A stretch of DNA of 49,814 nucleotides from JAAZHD01 sp012510895 (GTDB lineage: Bacteria; Bacillota; Clostridia; Caldicoprobacterales; DTU083), in contig JBMNJC010000007.1 in assembly GCA_050951465.1 (NCBI GenBank), forward strand, positions 1 to 49,814, written 5' to 3'. The translations under genes and the position numbers were made by a program. A model generated the notes under the pieces. It was given only the letters and a program-made list of their open reading frames with translations. It ran no database searches and had not been told where the DNA came from. Of this stretch, positions 35,866 to 43,775 are shown in pieces (position 1 is the first letter of the stretch; every line of letters begins with the position of its first letter).

Positions 35866-36759
35866 ATGAGAGAATCGCGTAGTGATCGAATATTTTATAT
35901 GGTAAACAATATTTTCCTTTTTATCATATTAATAATCGTTTTGTATCCCATGATCTATATTGTAAGCTGTTCTTTCAGCAATCCCCGGTCTGTTACCTCG
36001 GGAGCAGTCTGGCTCTGGCCGGTGGAGCCTACACTGCTTGGTTACAAAACCATTTTTGAAAACAAGGATATACTAACAGGCTACACAAATTCTGCCTATT
36101 ATACCATATGCGGGACGACTCTTGCTGTAATATTAACTGTTCTTGCGGCCTATCCCTTGTCCAGAAAGGATTACGCTCTGAGAAATCCTATAATGCTGAT
36201 ATTTACATTCACCATGTTCTTCGGGGGCGGACTTATACCTACATATCTTTTAATGAGCAATCTTGGGCTTATTAACACCAGGGCTGTCATGATTATTCCC
36301 GGGGCCTTGTCTGTGTACAATGTAATAGTTACAAGAACATACTTTCAATCTACCATACCTATAGAACTTTTGGAAGCTTCGCAAATTGACGGTTGTTCTG
36401 ATTTTACCTTCTTCAGGAAAGTAGCTCTGCCCTTATCCAAAGCCATAATTGCGGTTATAGCACTTTTTTACGCAGTCGGCTATTGGAATTCATATTTCAG
36501 CGCCCTTATATATCTCCATGACAGAGAAAAATATCCTCTTCAGCTTTTCCTTCGCGAAATTCTTATCCAAAATACAATAGATGCAGAGGCTTTGTCCAAA
36601 GGCCAGATGAGCATTGAAGATATGGCGGCAAGACAATCATTGTTTGAACTGCTGAAGTATTCCTTGATTATCGTTGCAAGCATTCCCGTACTATGCATCT
36701 ATCCCTTTATACAAAAGTACTTTGTCAAGGGTGTAATGATTGGTTCGCTCAAGGGATAG
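35866..36759 (+). CDS. Sugar ABC transporter permease (YtcP/LplC-type), intact
   Basis: 297 residues, AAAGGAG before the ATG. Six membrane segments, E-A-S-Q-I-D-G-C-S-D coupling loop near residue 178, and the C-terminal K-Y-F-V-K-G-V-M-I-G-S-L-K-G tail shared with the protein at 14055. Same operon as the permease 69 bases upstream and the lipoprotein 64 bases downstream. Confidence 0.92.
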   Translation: MRESRSDRIFYMVNNIFLFIILIIVLYPMIYIVSCSFSNPRSVTSGAVWLWPVEPTLLGYKTIFENKDILTGYTNSAYYTICGTTLAVILTVLAAYPLSRKDYALRNPIMLIFTFTMFFGGGLIPTYLLMSNLGLINTRAVMIIPGALSVYNVIVTRTYFQSTIPIELLEASQIDGCSDFTFFRKVALPLSKAIIAVIALFYAVGYWNSYFSALIYLHDREKYPLQLFLREILIQNTIDAEALSKGQMSIEDMAARQSLFELLKYSLIIVASIPVLCIYPFIQKYFVKGVMIGSLKG

Positions 36760-36823
36760 CATAAAAGGTTATTGTGAGGCATCAGCCCATAATAAAGATA
36801 AGTCAAAAGGGAGGTAAAAAGAG

Positions 36824-38593
36824 GTGAAAAAAGGGAAAAAGTTAAGTATTATAATGATCAGCCTGATGTTATGCCTGGCAATGCTGCTTTTATCAGCATG
36901 CAGAGGTCAGCCGGCAGATAATGAAAAGCAGAAACCGGAAACCCAGGAAGAACAAACACCAAAAGAGCAGACAAAAGAAGAAGAAGAGGAATCCGCTCCC
37001 GATGATTTAAGCGTAGACCTTGGAAAAGGATATATACTTTCAGCACCGGGGCAGTTCCCGATAGTAGACAAACCTGTAACTCTTAAAGTATTTCAGGCTG
37101 CGCATCCAAACGTAGAGGACTATGATACTAATTACTCATTAAGTTGGTTTGAAGAAAAAACAAATGTAGATATTGAGTGGATGCTGGCATCAGGGGCAGA
37201 TGCAGGTCAAAGACTTACATTGCTTTTAGCTGCCAATGCCAAGGAAGACATGCCGGATGTTTTTCTTACAGGTCTTGGCCGCGGTGTAGTTGAAGCATAC
37301 GGGTCTCAGGGTATATTGATGGACCTGACTGAATTGATCGATAAATATACAGTAAACGTTAAGAAACTTATCAGTGAAAATAAAAAAATTGCATCAATGT
37401 ATAAATGCTTTGATGGAAATATTTATTTCCTTGCAAGGTATTATGAAACAGTACATGTACAGCACACTCAAAAGATGTGGATGAACATGGACTGGCTGAA
37501 ACGTCTGGGATTGGAGATCCCCAAAACTACTGATGATTTTTACAATGTTCTCAAGGCTTTCAAAGAAAAGGATGCCAATGGAAATGATGATCCTGATGAC
37601 GAGATTCCCTACATTGCATTTACCGGCGGTTATAACTCTGCTCTTCCCAGCTACATCATGAATGCATTTGTTTACAGTCCTGTCAGTGGATCTAAACTAT
37701 ATGTAGAAGACGGCAAGGTAAAAGTCAGTTATGCTCAGAATGGCTGGCGGGAAGGTCTGCGTTACTATAAGAGACTGTATGATGAAGGCCTGATGGATAA
37801 TGAGAGCTTCTCTATGACCCTGGATCAAGCTAAGGCCCTTGCTGCAGCACCTACAGGAAATCGTGTAGGCTGCAAAGCAGGCGGAACAGTGGATATATTT
37901 AATTTCAGTGATCCAACCATTCATGATTTTGAAACTATACCTCCGCTTGAGGGACCGACCGGGTTAAAACAATCGCCTTTGGAATTCTGGCAGCCCTCAC
38001 CCTTCTTCTTTATAAGTTCATACTGCGAACATCCGGAAGTAGCAATCAGGTGGGCTGACGCACAATTCTACGATTGTATACCTGATTTGAAGGAAGGCAA
38101 CTTTGAATGGCTGCAATTATGGTATGGAGAAGAAGATGTAGGCTGGGCCAAGGCACAGGAAGGAGAAGTGGGATTCACAGGCAAACCGGCTGTGTATAAA
38201 TGGTTGTTCAATTGGGGTGAAATCCAGAATACACACTTATATGAAACCTTTTTGATTAATATGCCGGCTGAATGGAAAGAGTTAATAGCGACTGATATGG
38301 GTGTAGGCTATAACCAGGAAAAAATACTTTATGACGCAACAATCAATAATTACAGGCCCTATTCTGTTGATATGACACTGCCGACAATGTCCCTGGATGA
38401 ACCCACGGCAATTGAAGTTTCCGAAATTGAAACCAATTTATCTACTTACTATCAGGAAATGATGGCTAAGTTTATAAGAGGAGAAGCCAGCCTGGACAAC
38501 GATTGGGATTCCTATATAAATGAACTTAATAATATAGGCCTTGAAAGATATCTTGAGATATATCAGCAAGCATATGAGAGAACTGTTAATTAA
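36824..38593 (+). CDS. ABC transporter solute-binding lipoprotein, intact
   Basis: 589 residues, GTG start with GGGAGG at good spacing. Signal peptide of type II: K-K-G-K-K charged start, hydrophobic core, and lipobox L-L-S-A-C (Cys at residue 26). A Glu/Gln/Lys-rich linker (residues 30-60) leads to the periplasmic-binding-protein fold, here anchored on the outer face of the membrane. It is the intact relative of the two broken copies at 8854 and 11232, with 3' order permease-permease-lipoprotein instead of lipoprotein first. Captures the oligosaccharide for the two permeases. Confidence 0.92.
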   Translation: MKKGKKLSIIMISLMLCLAMLLLSACRGQPADNEKQKPETQEEQTPKEQTKEEEEESAPDDLSVDLGKGYILSAPGQFPIVDKPVTLKVFQAAHPNVEDYDTNYSLSWFEEKTNVDIEWMLASGADAGQRLTLLLAANAKEDMPDVFLTGLGRGVVEAYGSQGILMDLTELIDKYTVNVKKLISENKKIASMYKCFDGNIYFLARYYETVHVQHTQKMWMNMDWLKRLGLEIPKTTDDFYNVLKAFKEKDANGNDDPDDEIPYIAFTGGYNSALPSYIMNAFVYSPVSGSKLYVEDGKVKVSYAQNGWREGLRYYKRLYDEGLMDNESFSMTLDQAKALAAAPTGNRVGCKAGGTVDIFNFSDPTIHDFETIPPLEGPTGLKQSPLEFWQPSPFFFISSYCEHPEVAIRWADAQFYDCIPDLKEGNFEWLQLWYGEEDVGWAKAQEGEVGFTGKPAVYKWLFNWGEIQNTHLYETFLINMPAEWKELIATDMGVGYNQEKILYDATINNYRPYSVDMTLPTMSLDEPTAIEVSEIETNLSTYYQEMMAKFIRGEASLDNDWDSYINELNNIGLERYLEIYQQAYERTVN

Positions 38594-38619
38594 AAACCAA
38601 ATACAACAACATAACTTTG

Positions 38620-38642
38620 CTCCCCCGGCTTACCCGGGGGAG
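38620..38642 (+). terminator. GC-rich terminator hairpin (twin A)
   Basis: CTCCCCCGG and CCGGGGGAG form a perfect 9-bp stem around CTTAC, after the lipoprotein stop. The 25 bases from CTCC to AGTT are identical to the hairpin at 41032. Here the T tract is poor. Confidence 0.75.
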
Positions 38643-38791
38643 TTACTTATCTTGAACCAATTATTTCATATGGTCTCTAATTGACGTTAATGCAATAGTC
38701 TTTTCTAGTCATAGGGCTGTTTATGTTACATAGACAGTGACTATTTCACAATAAAATGTAAATATAAATGAAATCTAAAAAGTCATTAGTC

Positions 38792-38811
38792 AAGTCCATA
38801 TTTATGTGTAA
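38792..38811 (+). repeat. IS256 left terminal inverted repeat
   Basis: Starts AAGTCC and ends TGTGTAA; 16 of 20 bases pair with the right end. Confidence 0.75.
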
Positions 38812-38831
38812 TTTCCTCGGCAACATTTTTG

Positions 38832-39062
38832 TAAGCCTACGGTCTAGGCTTAATATAAGCGTTTATGCCGCGAAAGCCGGGTTGATCCGGTGAGAGGGCC
38901 GCATGGTAGGCTAAATGGCCTGGCAGCTCCCAAACATAAGGCAATCTTAATAAGGGCACCCGGTAGCATAAGTCGCCCATAAAACCTATGATAAGTAGAC
39001 GTAACAGGGGGCCTGCCCGTGGTGCCGGAAGCCATGCGGCCAGAGGCTCACTGTCAACCCGG
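38832..39062 (+). ncRNA. Candidate structured RNA inside the IS256 element
   Basis: Non-coding, more GC-rich than its surroundings. Local stem TAAGCCT/AGGCTTA (38832-38852). Then three nested long-range helices: CCGGGTTGA (38877-38885) with TCAACCCGG (39054-39062); CGGTGAG (38888-38894) with CTCACTG (39047-39053) including one G-U pair; and GGCCGCATGG (38897-38906) with CCATGCGGCC (39032-39041). Inside lie small hairpins AGGC/GCCT, GGGC/GCCC and CAGG/CCTG. The single G-U pair is only valid on the plus strand, which weakly favours plus-strand transcription. The pairing is far beyond chance, but expression and class are unknown; I do not recognise a known RNA family. Confidence 0.65.
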
Positions 39063-39082
39063 ACCGTGGAATAAATGCGTCA

Positions 39083-40291
39083 TTAAGCGGCAGCTGTATC
39101 TTTCGGACCTTTTTTCATAGCTTGATAATACAGGTCCATGTCAAAGTATTTGCGCCCCGTTTGCCATTTTTCATCCTGCTCCATCAGCAGGGCGCCCATT
39201 AACCGTATTACTGACGCTTCATTGGGAAATATACGTATAACACGCTCCCGGCGCCTTACTTCCTGGTTAAGCCGCTCTACACCATTGGTGGTGCGTAGTC
39301 GCTTTCGATACTTTAATGGAATCGCCAGGACCGCAGTAATATCATCAAAGGTTTCGTCTAACAGGGTAGCAGCCTTTGGTGCCTTTGTTTCATATTTATC
39401 TATGATCTGGTCTTTCACTTTCCTAGCACTATCCAGATCAACGGCTTCATATAGCTTCCGAAGGTCTTCTTTGATTTCTGATTGCAGCGCTTTGGGAGCA
39501 TTATCCAGCATGTTCCTTGAAAAATGGGTTTGGCATCTCTGCCAGGTTGCACCTTGAAAATGCCTTCTGACAGCGTTAACAAGGCCCTTGTGGTTATCAG
39601 AGGTAATCAGGTGGACATCTTTTAGTCCCCTTTCTTTGAGGGATAAAAAGAATTCTCCCCAACTGCTTTCGCTTTCTGTGTTAGACACCTGAAAACCTAT
39701 AATTTCACGGTAACCTTGTTCATTGATACCCACAGCAATAAGGAGCCCCTTAGACTTCACACGGCCATCTTCCCGAACCTTTAAATATAGAGCATCTACT
39801 ATGAGGAAGGGGTAATGGCTCTCTAACGGCCTTGTCTTAAAGGCATAGACTACGGGGTCGAGCCTCTTACAAAGGGCAGATACAGTGGACTTTGAAAACT
39901 TCTTGCCACAGAGTTCCTCTGTAATATTTTCTATCTTACGGGTTGAAACGCCGTTAACCACCATCTCCATCATTGCAAGTAACAAAGCCTGTTCGCTGCG
40001 CTGGTAACGCTCAAAAAGTTCGGTGCTAAACTCCCCATACCGGTGGCGGGGGATGCGCAAGTTCAGCGTTCCCACTCGGGTAACAAGCTCCCGATCATAA
40101 TAGCCATTGCGCTGGCCTTTACGCTTATCGGTCCTCTCGTAGGGCTCGGCACAAAGTTGTTCAGCGGATTGGCACTTTAGAACTTCATTAAATATTTTTT
40201 CAAGGAGCTTTTCAATTGCTTTGTCACGATTATTGTTTAGAAAAAGTCCGTGCAATTCTTCTTCGGTTAGTGTAATATTGAACTGAGCCAT
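39083..40291 (-). CDS. IS256-family transposase
   Basis: 402 residues, GAGGAGG ribosome binding site. Mutator-type DDE transposase: R-N-G-Y-Y-D-R early zinc-independent DNA-binding part, V-D-A-L-Y (first Asp), T-S-D-N-H-K-G (second Asp, followed by the family's N-A-V-R-R-H-F) and N-G-V-E-R-L-N with R-R-R-E-R-V (the Glu). Full family length, no frameshift, so probably active. Its translation start lies in a potential hairpin (40304-40344). Confidence 0.95.
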   Translation of the reverse strand: MAQFNITLTEEELHGLFLNNNRDKAIEKLLEKIFNEVLKCQSAEQLCAEPYERTDKRKGQRNGYYDRELVTRVGTLNLRIPRHRYGEFSTELFERYQRSEQALLLAMMEMVVNGVSTRKIENITEELCGKKFSKSTVSALCKRLDPVVYAFKTRPLESHYPFLIVDALYLKVREDGRVKSKGLLIAVGINEQGYREIIGFQVSNTESESSWGEFFLSLKERGLKDVHLITSDNHKGLVNAVRRHFQGATWQRCQTHFSRNMLDNAPKALQSEIKEDLRKLYEAVDLDSARKVKDQIIDKYETKAPKAATLLDETFDDITAVLAIPLKYRKRLRTTNGVERLNQEVRRRERVIRIFPNEASVIRLMGALLMEQDEKWQTGRKYFDMDLYYQAMKKGPKDTAAA

Positions 40292-40303
40292 GGGTTCTTT
40301 CCT

Positions 40304-40344
40304 CCTCGGTTTTGTATTTGTTCACACCTATATTATAACCGAGG
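40304..40344 (-). promoter_or_regulatory. Transposase promoter and ribosome-site-hiding hairpin
   Basis: On the minus strand CCTCGGTT (40344-40337) pairs with AACCGAGG (40311-40304), which overlaps the GAGGAGG ribosome binding site. A TATAAT -10 (40337-40332) lies just inside the upstream arm, so a transcript from the IS's own promoter would start after that arm and leave the site free. Transcripts entering from neighbouring genes would form the hairpin and block translation. Confidence 0.6.
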
Positions 40345-40370
40345 AAACGAGTCTGTGGCTCACTATCCTT

Positions 40371-40390
40371 TTACACAATTATACGGACTT
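40371..40390 (-). repeat. IS256 right terminal inverted repeat
   Basis: Reads, on the minus strand, AAGTCCGTATAATTGTGTAA; partner of 38792-38811 with four mismatches. Confidence 0.75.
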
Positions 40391-40420
40391 AATCCTCAGG
40401 CCATAATCCCTATAAATAGA

Positions 40421-40814
40421 ATGAGTACCTACGCACTACCAGAAGGCCTTGATTTTGACTGTATACCTCTATGTTCTATAGGATATCGTATAGCCTACTG
40501 AGGGGCTATGATAATGGATATATAAAATCCGTTGCCCTTATATGACAGGTAAAGTTAACTATCCATTGGATACTAACCAGTGCTCATCCAGAAATTACGG
40601 CGATGTGGTGAGGAAAAAGATATCTGATAATCCAAGATATTTTGCTTATCTATGTAGAGGATTAATCAAATGGCTGCGTATAAATAATGAACATACTGCT
40701 GTTAAAAGAACCTTTGACAGGTTAAAAGAAAACTTAGGCCTTAATGATATCACTGTATGGGGCATCAGGAAAACCAGGGTTCATGTTCTCTATAACTTTA
40801 TTGCATTGCAGTAA
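40421..40814 (+). pseudogene. Remnant of a DDE (IS4/IS1182-like) transposase C-terminus
   Basis: The first frame (from 40421) has C-S-I-G-Y-R-I-A-Y and then stops; a second carries G-Y-D-N-G-Y-I-K. The third (40542-40814, 90 codons) has G-K-V-N-Y-P-L-D and R-G-L-I-K-W-L, then T-A-V-K-R-T-F-D-R-L-K-E-N-L, the conserved Tyr/Arg-Glu C-terminal helix of DDE_Tnp_1 proteins. Two frameshifts and a missing N-terminal half make it inactive. The intact IS256 ends 30 bases upstream, so it may have inserted into this older element. Confidence 0.75.
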
Positions 40815-41026
40815 ATCTATCTATAGAAAGCGATAAAGCAACTAAAGTAACATTTTTCGAAGGCCCATGATTATTCAGAAGATCAGTCTGCTCCTTTTAA
40901 GGATGATATTAGATAAAGGTAACTAAATTTTTTCTTGGCATATATGAATTAATTTTTCTTACCGCATTTAGGGATATACTCCTTCGTTTCATCGGAAAAA
41001 GTATAGTTATGAAATTCCCTCATGTT

Positions 41027-41059
41027 AAAAACTCCCCCGGCTTACCCGGGGGAGTTTTT
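41027..41059. terminator. Bidirectional terminator hairpin (twin B)
   Basis: AAAAA-CTCCCCCGG-CTTAC-CCGGGGGAG-TTTTT: perfect 9-bp GC stem flanked by A and T runs, so it works on both strands. The 25-base core is identical to the hairpin at 38620. Confidence 0.9.
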
Positions 41060-41121
41060 AATAAAATCACTTTGTTGTCAAAGAGGGTGTAAGAAAAATA
41101 ATTTCAGATTCTATGATTTGC

Positions 41122-41168
41122 ATAGTTGTCACAGTGATGAAAAAAGTGTATGCTATAAACAGCACCAG
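41122..41168 (+). promoter_or_regulatory. Promoter of MATE gene, twin of the one at 33571
   Basis: TTGTCA (41126-41131), 17 bases, TATGCT (41149-41154), followed by the CAGCACCAG block. 39 of 47 bases equal to 33571-33617, including bases outside the -35 and -10 boxes, which suggests a shared regulator. Confidence 0.65.
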
Positions 41169-41246
41169 ATGGCATATACATTCTTTTTTTGGCCCTTTTT
41201 GCAGTAGAAAACGTAATTATTATAATAATAAAACTTTATAGGAAAC

Positions 41247-42641
41247 GTGAAAATGCGCATAAGACAAGATGTGGTAAAACTTACTGTACCGGTTATAACT
41301 GAGCAGGTATTTCTGGTATTAATGGGAGTTATAAATACTATGATGGCAGGCAATATAGGAAAGGAAGCCGTGTCTGCCATAGGTATGGTTGATTCCATCC
41401 ATAATATTTTTATTGCTTTCTTTTCCTATGCTGCTGTTGGCGCAACAGTAGTAGTAGCTCACTTCATAGGCCAAAAGAAAGAAAAAGAGGCCAATGAAGC
41501 TGCCAAACAATCCCTGTTTTCCATTTTTGGTCTTGGTTTGTTCATCACTTTTTTACTCTATGTTTTCCGACACCCCGTTATTGAATTTTTGTATGGTTCG
41601 GCAGAGCCTGCGGTTATGAAAGGCTTGTACATATATCTGATCATTACACTGGCAACCTATCCTTTTATGGCTGTCACCTCACTTGCAGGCGGAGTTCTCC
41701 GCGGTGCCGGAGATACCAGGACGCCCATGAAGGTTACCATGCTGATGAACATAGTAAATGTTATACTGAGCTATGTTCTTATGTACGGAGTAAGTTTTAA
41801 TAACAGATATTTTTACTTAAATATACCCGGTTTTGGAGTTACCGGTGCTGCTATCGGCATATCGATTGCACGAATTTTTGGCGCCGTTATGATGCTGTTT
41901 ATTCTTTTCAAGGGCTCAAGTCTTATCCATCTTAAAGACATCTGGCTTTTCAGATTTAATATGAATTATTTGAAATCTGTTTTCGGAGTCGGCTTGCCGG
42001 CCGGTTTTGAATCACTCTTGTTCAACATAGGCAGATTGATCACACAAATATTTATTGTAGGAATGGGCACAGCAGCTACTGCTTCAAACTATATTGCCAA
42101 TTCCATTGCAAACATAGTATACGTGCCCGGCAATGCATTTTGCATAGTAATTGTAACTATGGTAGGGCAGAGCCTGGGAAAGAAAAATATAGAGGAAGCA
42201 GAGGATACCATGCTGTATCTCGTGAAATTTTCTTCTTTGTGCTTACTTATAGTTTGTGCAGTCGTTTTTCCTATATCAAGATTTTTGGTATCTTTGTATT
42301 CAAAAGAATCCATTGTCATTGATCTTGCTGTTGATATCGTTCGTCTTGCACTTGTAATGGTTCCGCTTTTCTGGTCTGCAGCTTTTGTATTGCCTGCAGG
42401 ACTGCGCGGAGCAGGAGATGTTAAATACACCATGCTCATCTCTATTGCAGGAATGTGGTTGTGCCGTATTGTAATGGGTTATGTTCTGGGCATCAGGCTT
42501 GGGCTTGGAGTACAGGGTGTATGGATAGGCATGTATATGGATTGGACCATAAGAGGCACCTTATACTTAATTCGGTTAAAAAGCGGCAAGTGGAAACAGA
42601 AGAAGGTAATTCGATCTGATTTGGAAGCAGAGGCTATTTAG
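41247..42641 (+). CDS. MATE-family efflux transporter
   Basis: 464 residues from the GTG at 41247; an in-frame ATG at 41253 is an alternative, and the ribosome binding site is weak (GGAAA). Twelve membrane segments in two related halves, each with the MATE-type motif (L-R-G-A-G-D-T near residue 154 and L-R-G-A-G-D-V near 391). Sodium- or proton-driven export of a drug or metabolite. Expressed from its own promoter after a bidirectional terminator. Confidence 0.92.
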   Translation: MKMRIRQDVVKLTVPVITEQVFLVLMGVINTMMAGNIGKEAVSAIGMVDSIHNIFIAFFSYAAVGATVVVAHFIGQKKEKEANEAAKQSLFSIFGLGLFITFLLYVFRHPVIEFLYGSAEPAVMKGLYIYLIITLATYPFMAVTSLAGGVLRGAGDTRTPMKVTMLMNIVNVILSYVLMYGVSFNNRYFYLNIPGFGVTGAAIGISIARIFGAVMMLFILFKGSSLIHLKDIWLFRFNMNYLKSVFGVGLPAGFESLLFNIGRLITQIFIVGMGTAATASNYIANSIANIVYVPGNAFCIVIVTMVGQSLGKKNIEEAEDTMLYLVKFSSLCLLIVCAVVFPISRFLVSLYSKESIVIDLAVDIVRLALVMVPLFWSAAFVLPAGLRGAGDVKYTMLISIAGMWLCRIVMGYVLGIRLGLGVQGVWIGMYMDWTIRGTLYLIRLKSGKWKQKKVIRSDLEAEAI

Positions 42642-42821
42642 GTATAGTGATAGCAAATATAAATTAAACGTAAAATATTATCAAAGAGTAAGACTTAATC
42701 ACATAAGTTTATCATAATATCCTAATTTAAACATCATTTTACCTAATGATATTTTTCTATAAATCATTTACAATGAATTTATGGAATATTTTTCAAGTAT
42801 TCTTTTGAGGAGGTTAAGAAA

Positions 42822-43673
42822 ATGGGTGATAGGGTAAGAGACAGGCTGTGGATATGGGGGCATCCGGGAACCTGCTTTGATGACTGGTGGGATCACAAGC
42901 CCCGCGTGGGAGAACCTATGGAGCCGGCCGTTGGAATGCGGGATTTAGGGGCCAGAAATGTATTCTATGTACCATTCGGACATTACATGGACATTGAGGG
43001 ATACAGCAGGGATATTGAAGGCATTGCTAAGACGGGTATCAGTATTGAAGACTGGGGAGAAAAGGGAGCGGACAGAATTGAAAAATCACTCTCCATAGCC
43101 CGGCTTTTTCCCAAAACCACAGACCGGCTTATTTTTGATGACTTTTTCTGTGAACCTTCCCATTGCGGTGGTTGGACCCAGTATTCCGTGGATGATATAA
43201 AATCTGCGCGGAAACATTTAAATCAATTAGGATATGAGCTGTGGGTTGTGCTTTACCAGTGGCAGCTTGATATGTCGCAAAGCAATGTTAAAGATGAAAT
43301 GCCTTCACTGGGTGATAGATCGGCTAAATATACTGATGAACGCATTAAGGCATATCTGGATGAATTCGACGGTGTTTCATTTTGGTTCTGGAATGAGCCT
43401 TCAATTATCCAATACCTCGCTTATACATCCAAGTTTCTCAGTCTGACTAAGGGGAAAAAGCGGATGATTGGCTGTTATCTGTGGAATTTTGGTCTTAGAA
43501 CTGATGCTGAACCGAGAATAGTAAGGTATCAGCTGGACTCCAATCTTGCACTGATTCGTGCAGGCGAAATTGAAGGGGTTATCCTGCATAATAATGCTCT
43601 CGGTGCTTTTGATATGCCGGGTTATCAGGAAGCAAAGGCATGGACAGCAGAACATGGAGATGAGGAAATATAA
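42822..43673 (+). CDS. Uncharacterised TIM-barrel-like protein
   Basis: 283 residues, AGGAGG ribosome binding site. I do not recognise a named family. Repeating strand-helix pattern with Trp-rich ends: L-W-I-W-G-H, N-V-F-Y-V-P-F-G-H, I-F-D-D-F-F, W-V-V-L-Y-Q-W, V-S-F-W-F-W-N-E-P and I-G-C-Y-L-W-N-F-G. This suits a TIM barrel with D-D near residue 106 and N-E-P near 192 as candidate catalytic or binding groups, as in sugar-acting barrels. Cytoplasmic. It converges on the deacetylase-like gene; GGCCTG/CAGGCC (43694-43742) between them may be a weak shared terminator. Confidence 0.55.
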   Translation: MGDRVRDRLWIWGHPGTCFDDWWDHKPRVGEPMEPAVGMRDLGARNVFYVPFGHYMDIEGYSRDIEGIAKTGISIEDWGEKGADRIEKSLSIARLFPKTTDRLIFDDFFCEPSHCGGWTQYSVDDIKSARKHLNQLGYELWVVLYQWQLDMSQSNVKDEMPSLGDRSAKYTDERIKAYLDEFDGVSFWFWNEPSIIQYLAYTSKFLSLTKGKKRMIGCYLWNFGLRTDAEPRIVRYQLDSNLALIRAGEIEGVILHNNALGAFDMPGYQEAKAWTAEHGDEEI

Positions 43674-43775
43674 TTAATTGACTGTAAATTGACGGCCTGG
43701 TGCATTAACAATCCTTCGATGGCATGTTATTCGCAACAGGCCCTTGTCTTTTGCAGTATTCAATAATAAGCCATA

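Larger units (their letters stand above)
38792..40390. mobile_element. IS256-family insertion sequence, about 1.6 kb
   Basis: Bounded by imperfect terminal inverted repeats (16 of 20 bases; 38792-38811 and 40371-40390) with the IS256-like AAGTCC start. Contains the transposase on the minus strand and, unusually, about 270 non-coding bases between the transposase stop and the left end. The element is longer than the usual 1.3-1.45 kb. No clear 8-9 base target duplication is visible at the ends, so the copy may be old or rearranged. Confidence 0.82.
40815..41246 (+). other. 432-base spacer with terminator and promoter
   Basis: No gene seen. 40815-41026 is AT-rich and shows nothing I can name. 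It is followed by the bidirectional terminator (41027-41059) and the promoter block (41122-41168) of the MATE gene. Confidence 0.7.

Noticed and set aside
38850..39035. 61-residue minus-strand frame inside the IS
   Set aside because: It overlaps the folded RNA candidate, and its composition is explained by the helices; no start signals.
38832..39062. Group II intron or IStron inside the IS
   Set aside because: No intron 5' GUGYG start, no recognisable domain V hairpin, no reverse transcriptase and no group I core motifs were seen; only the long-range helices are supported.
38782..40400. Target-site duplication of the IS256 element
   Set aside because: The bases just outside the two inverted repeats do not match over 8-9 positions.
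40542..40814. 90-residue reading frame as a stand-alone small gene
   Set aside because: It contains the C-terminal helix motif of DDE transposases, and neighbouring frames hold the preceding part, so it is a transposase remnant.
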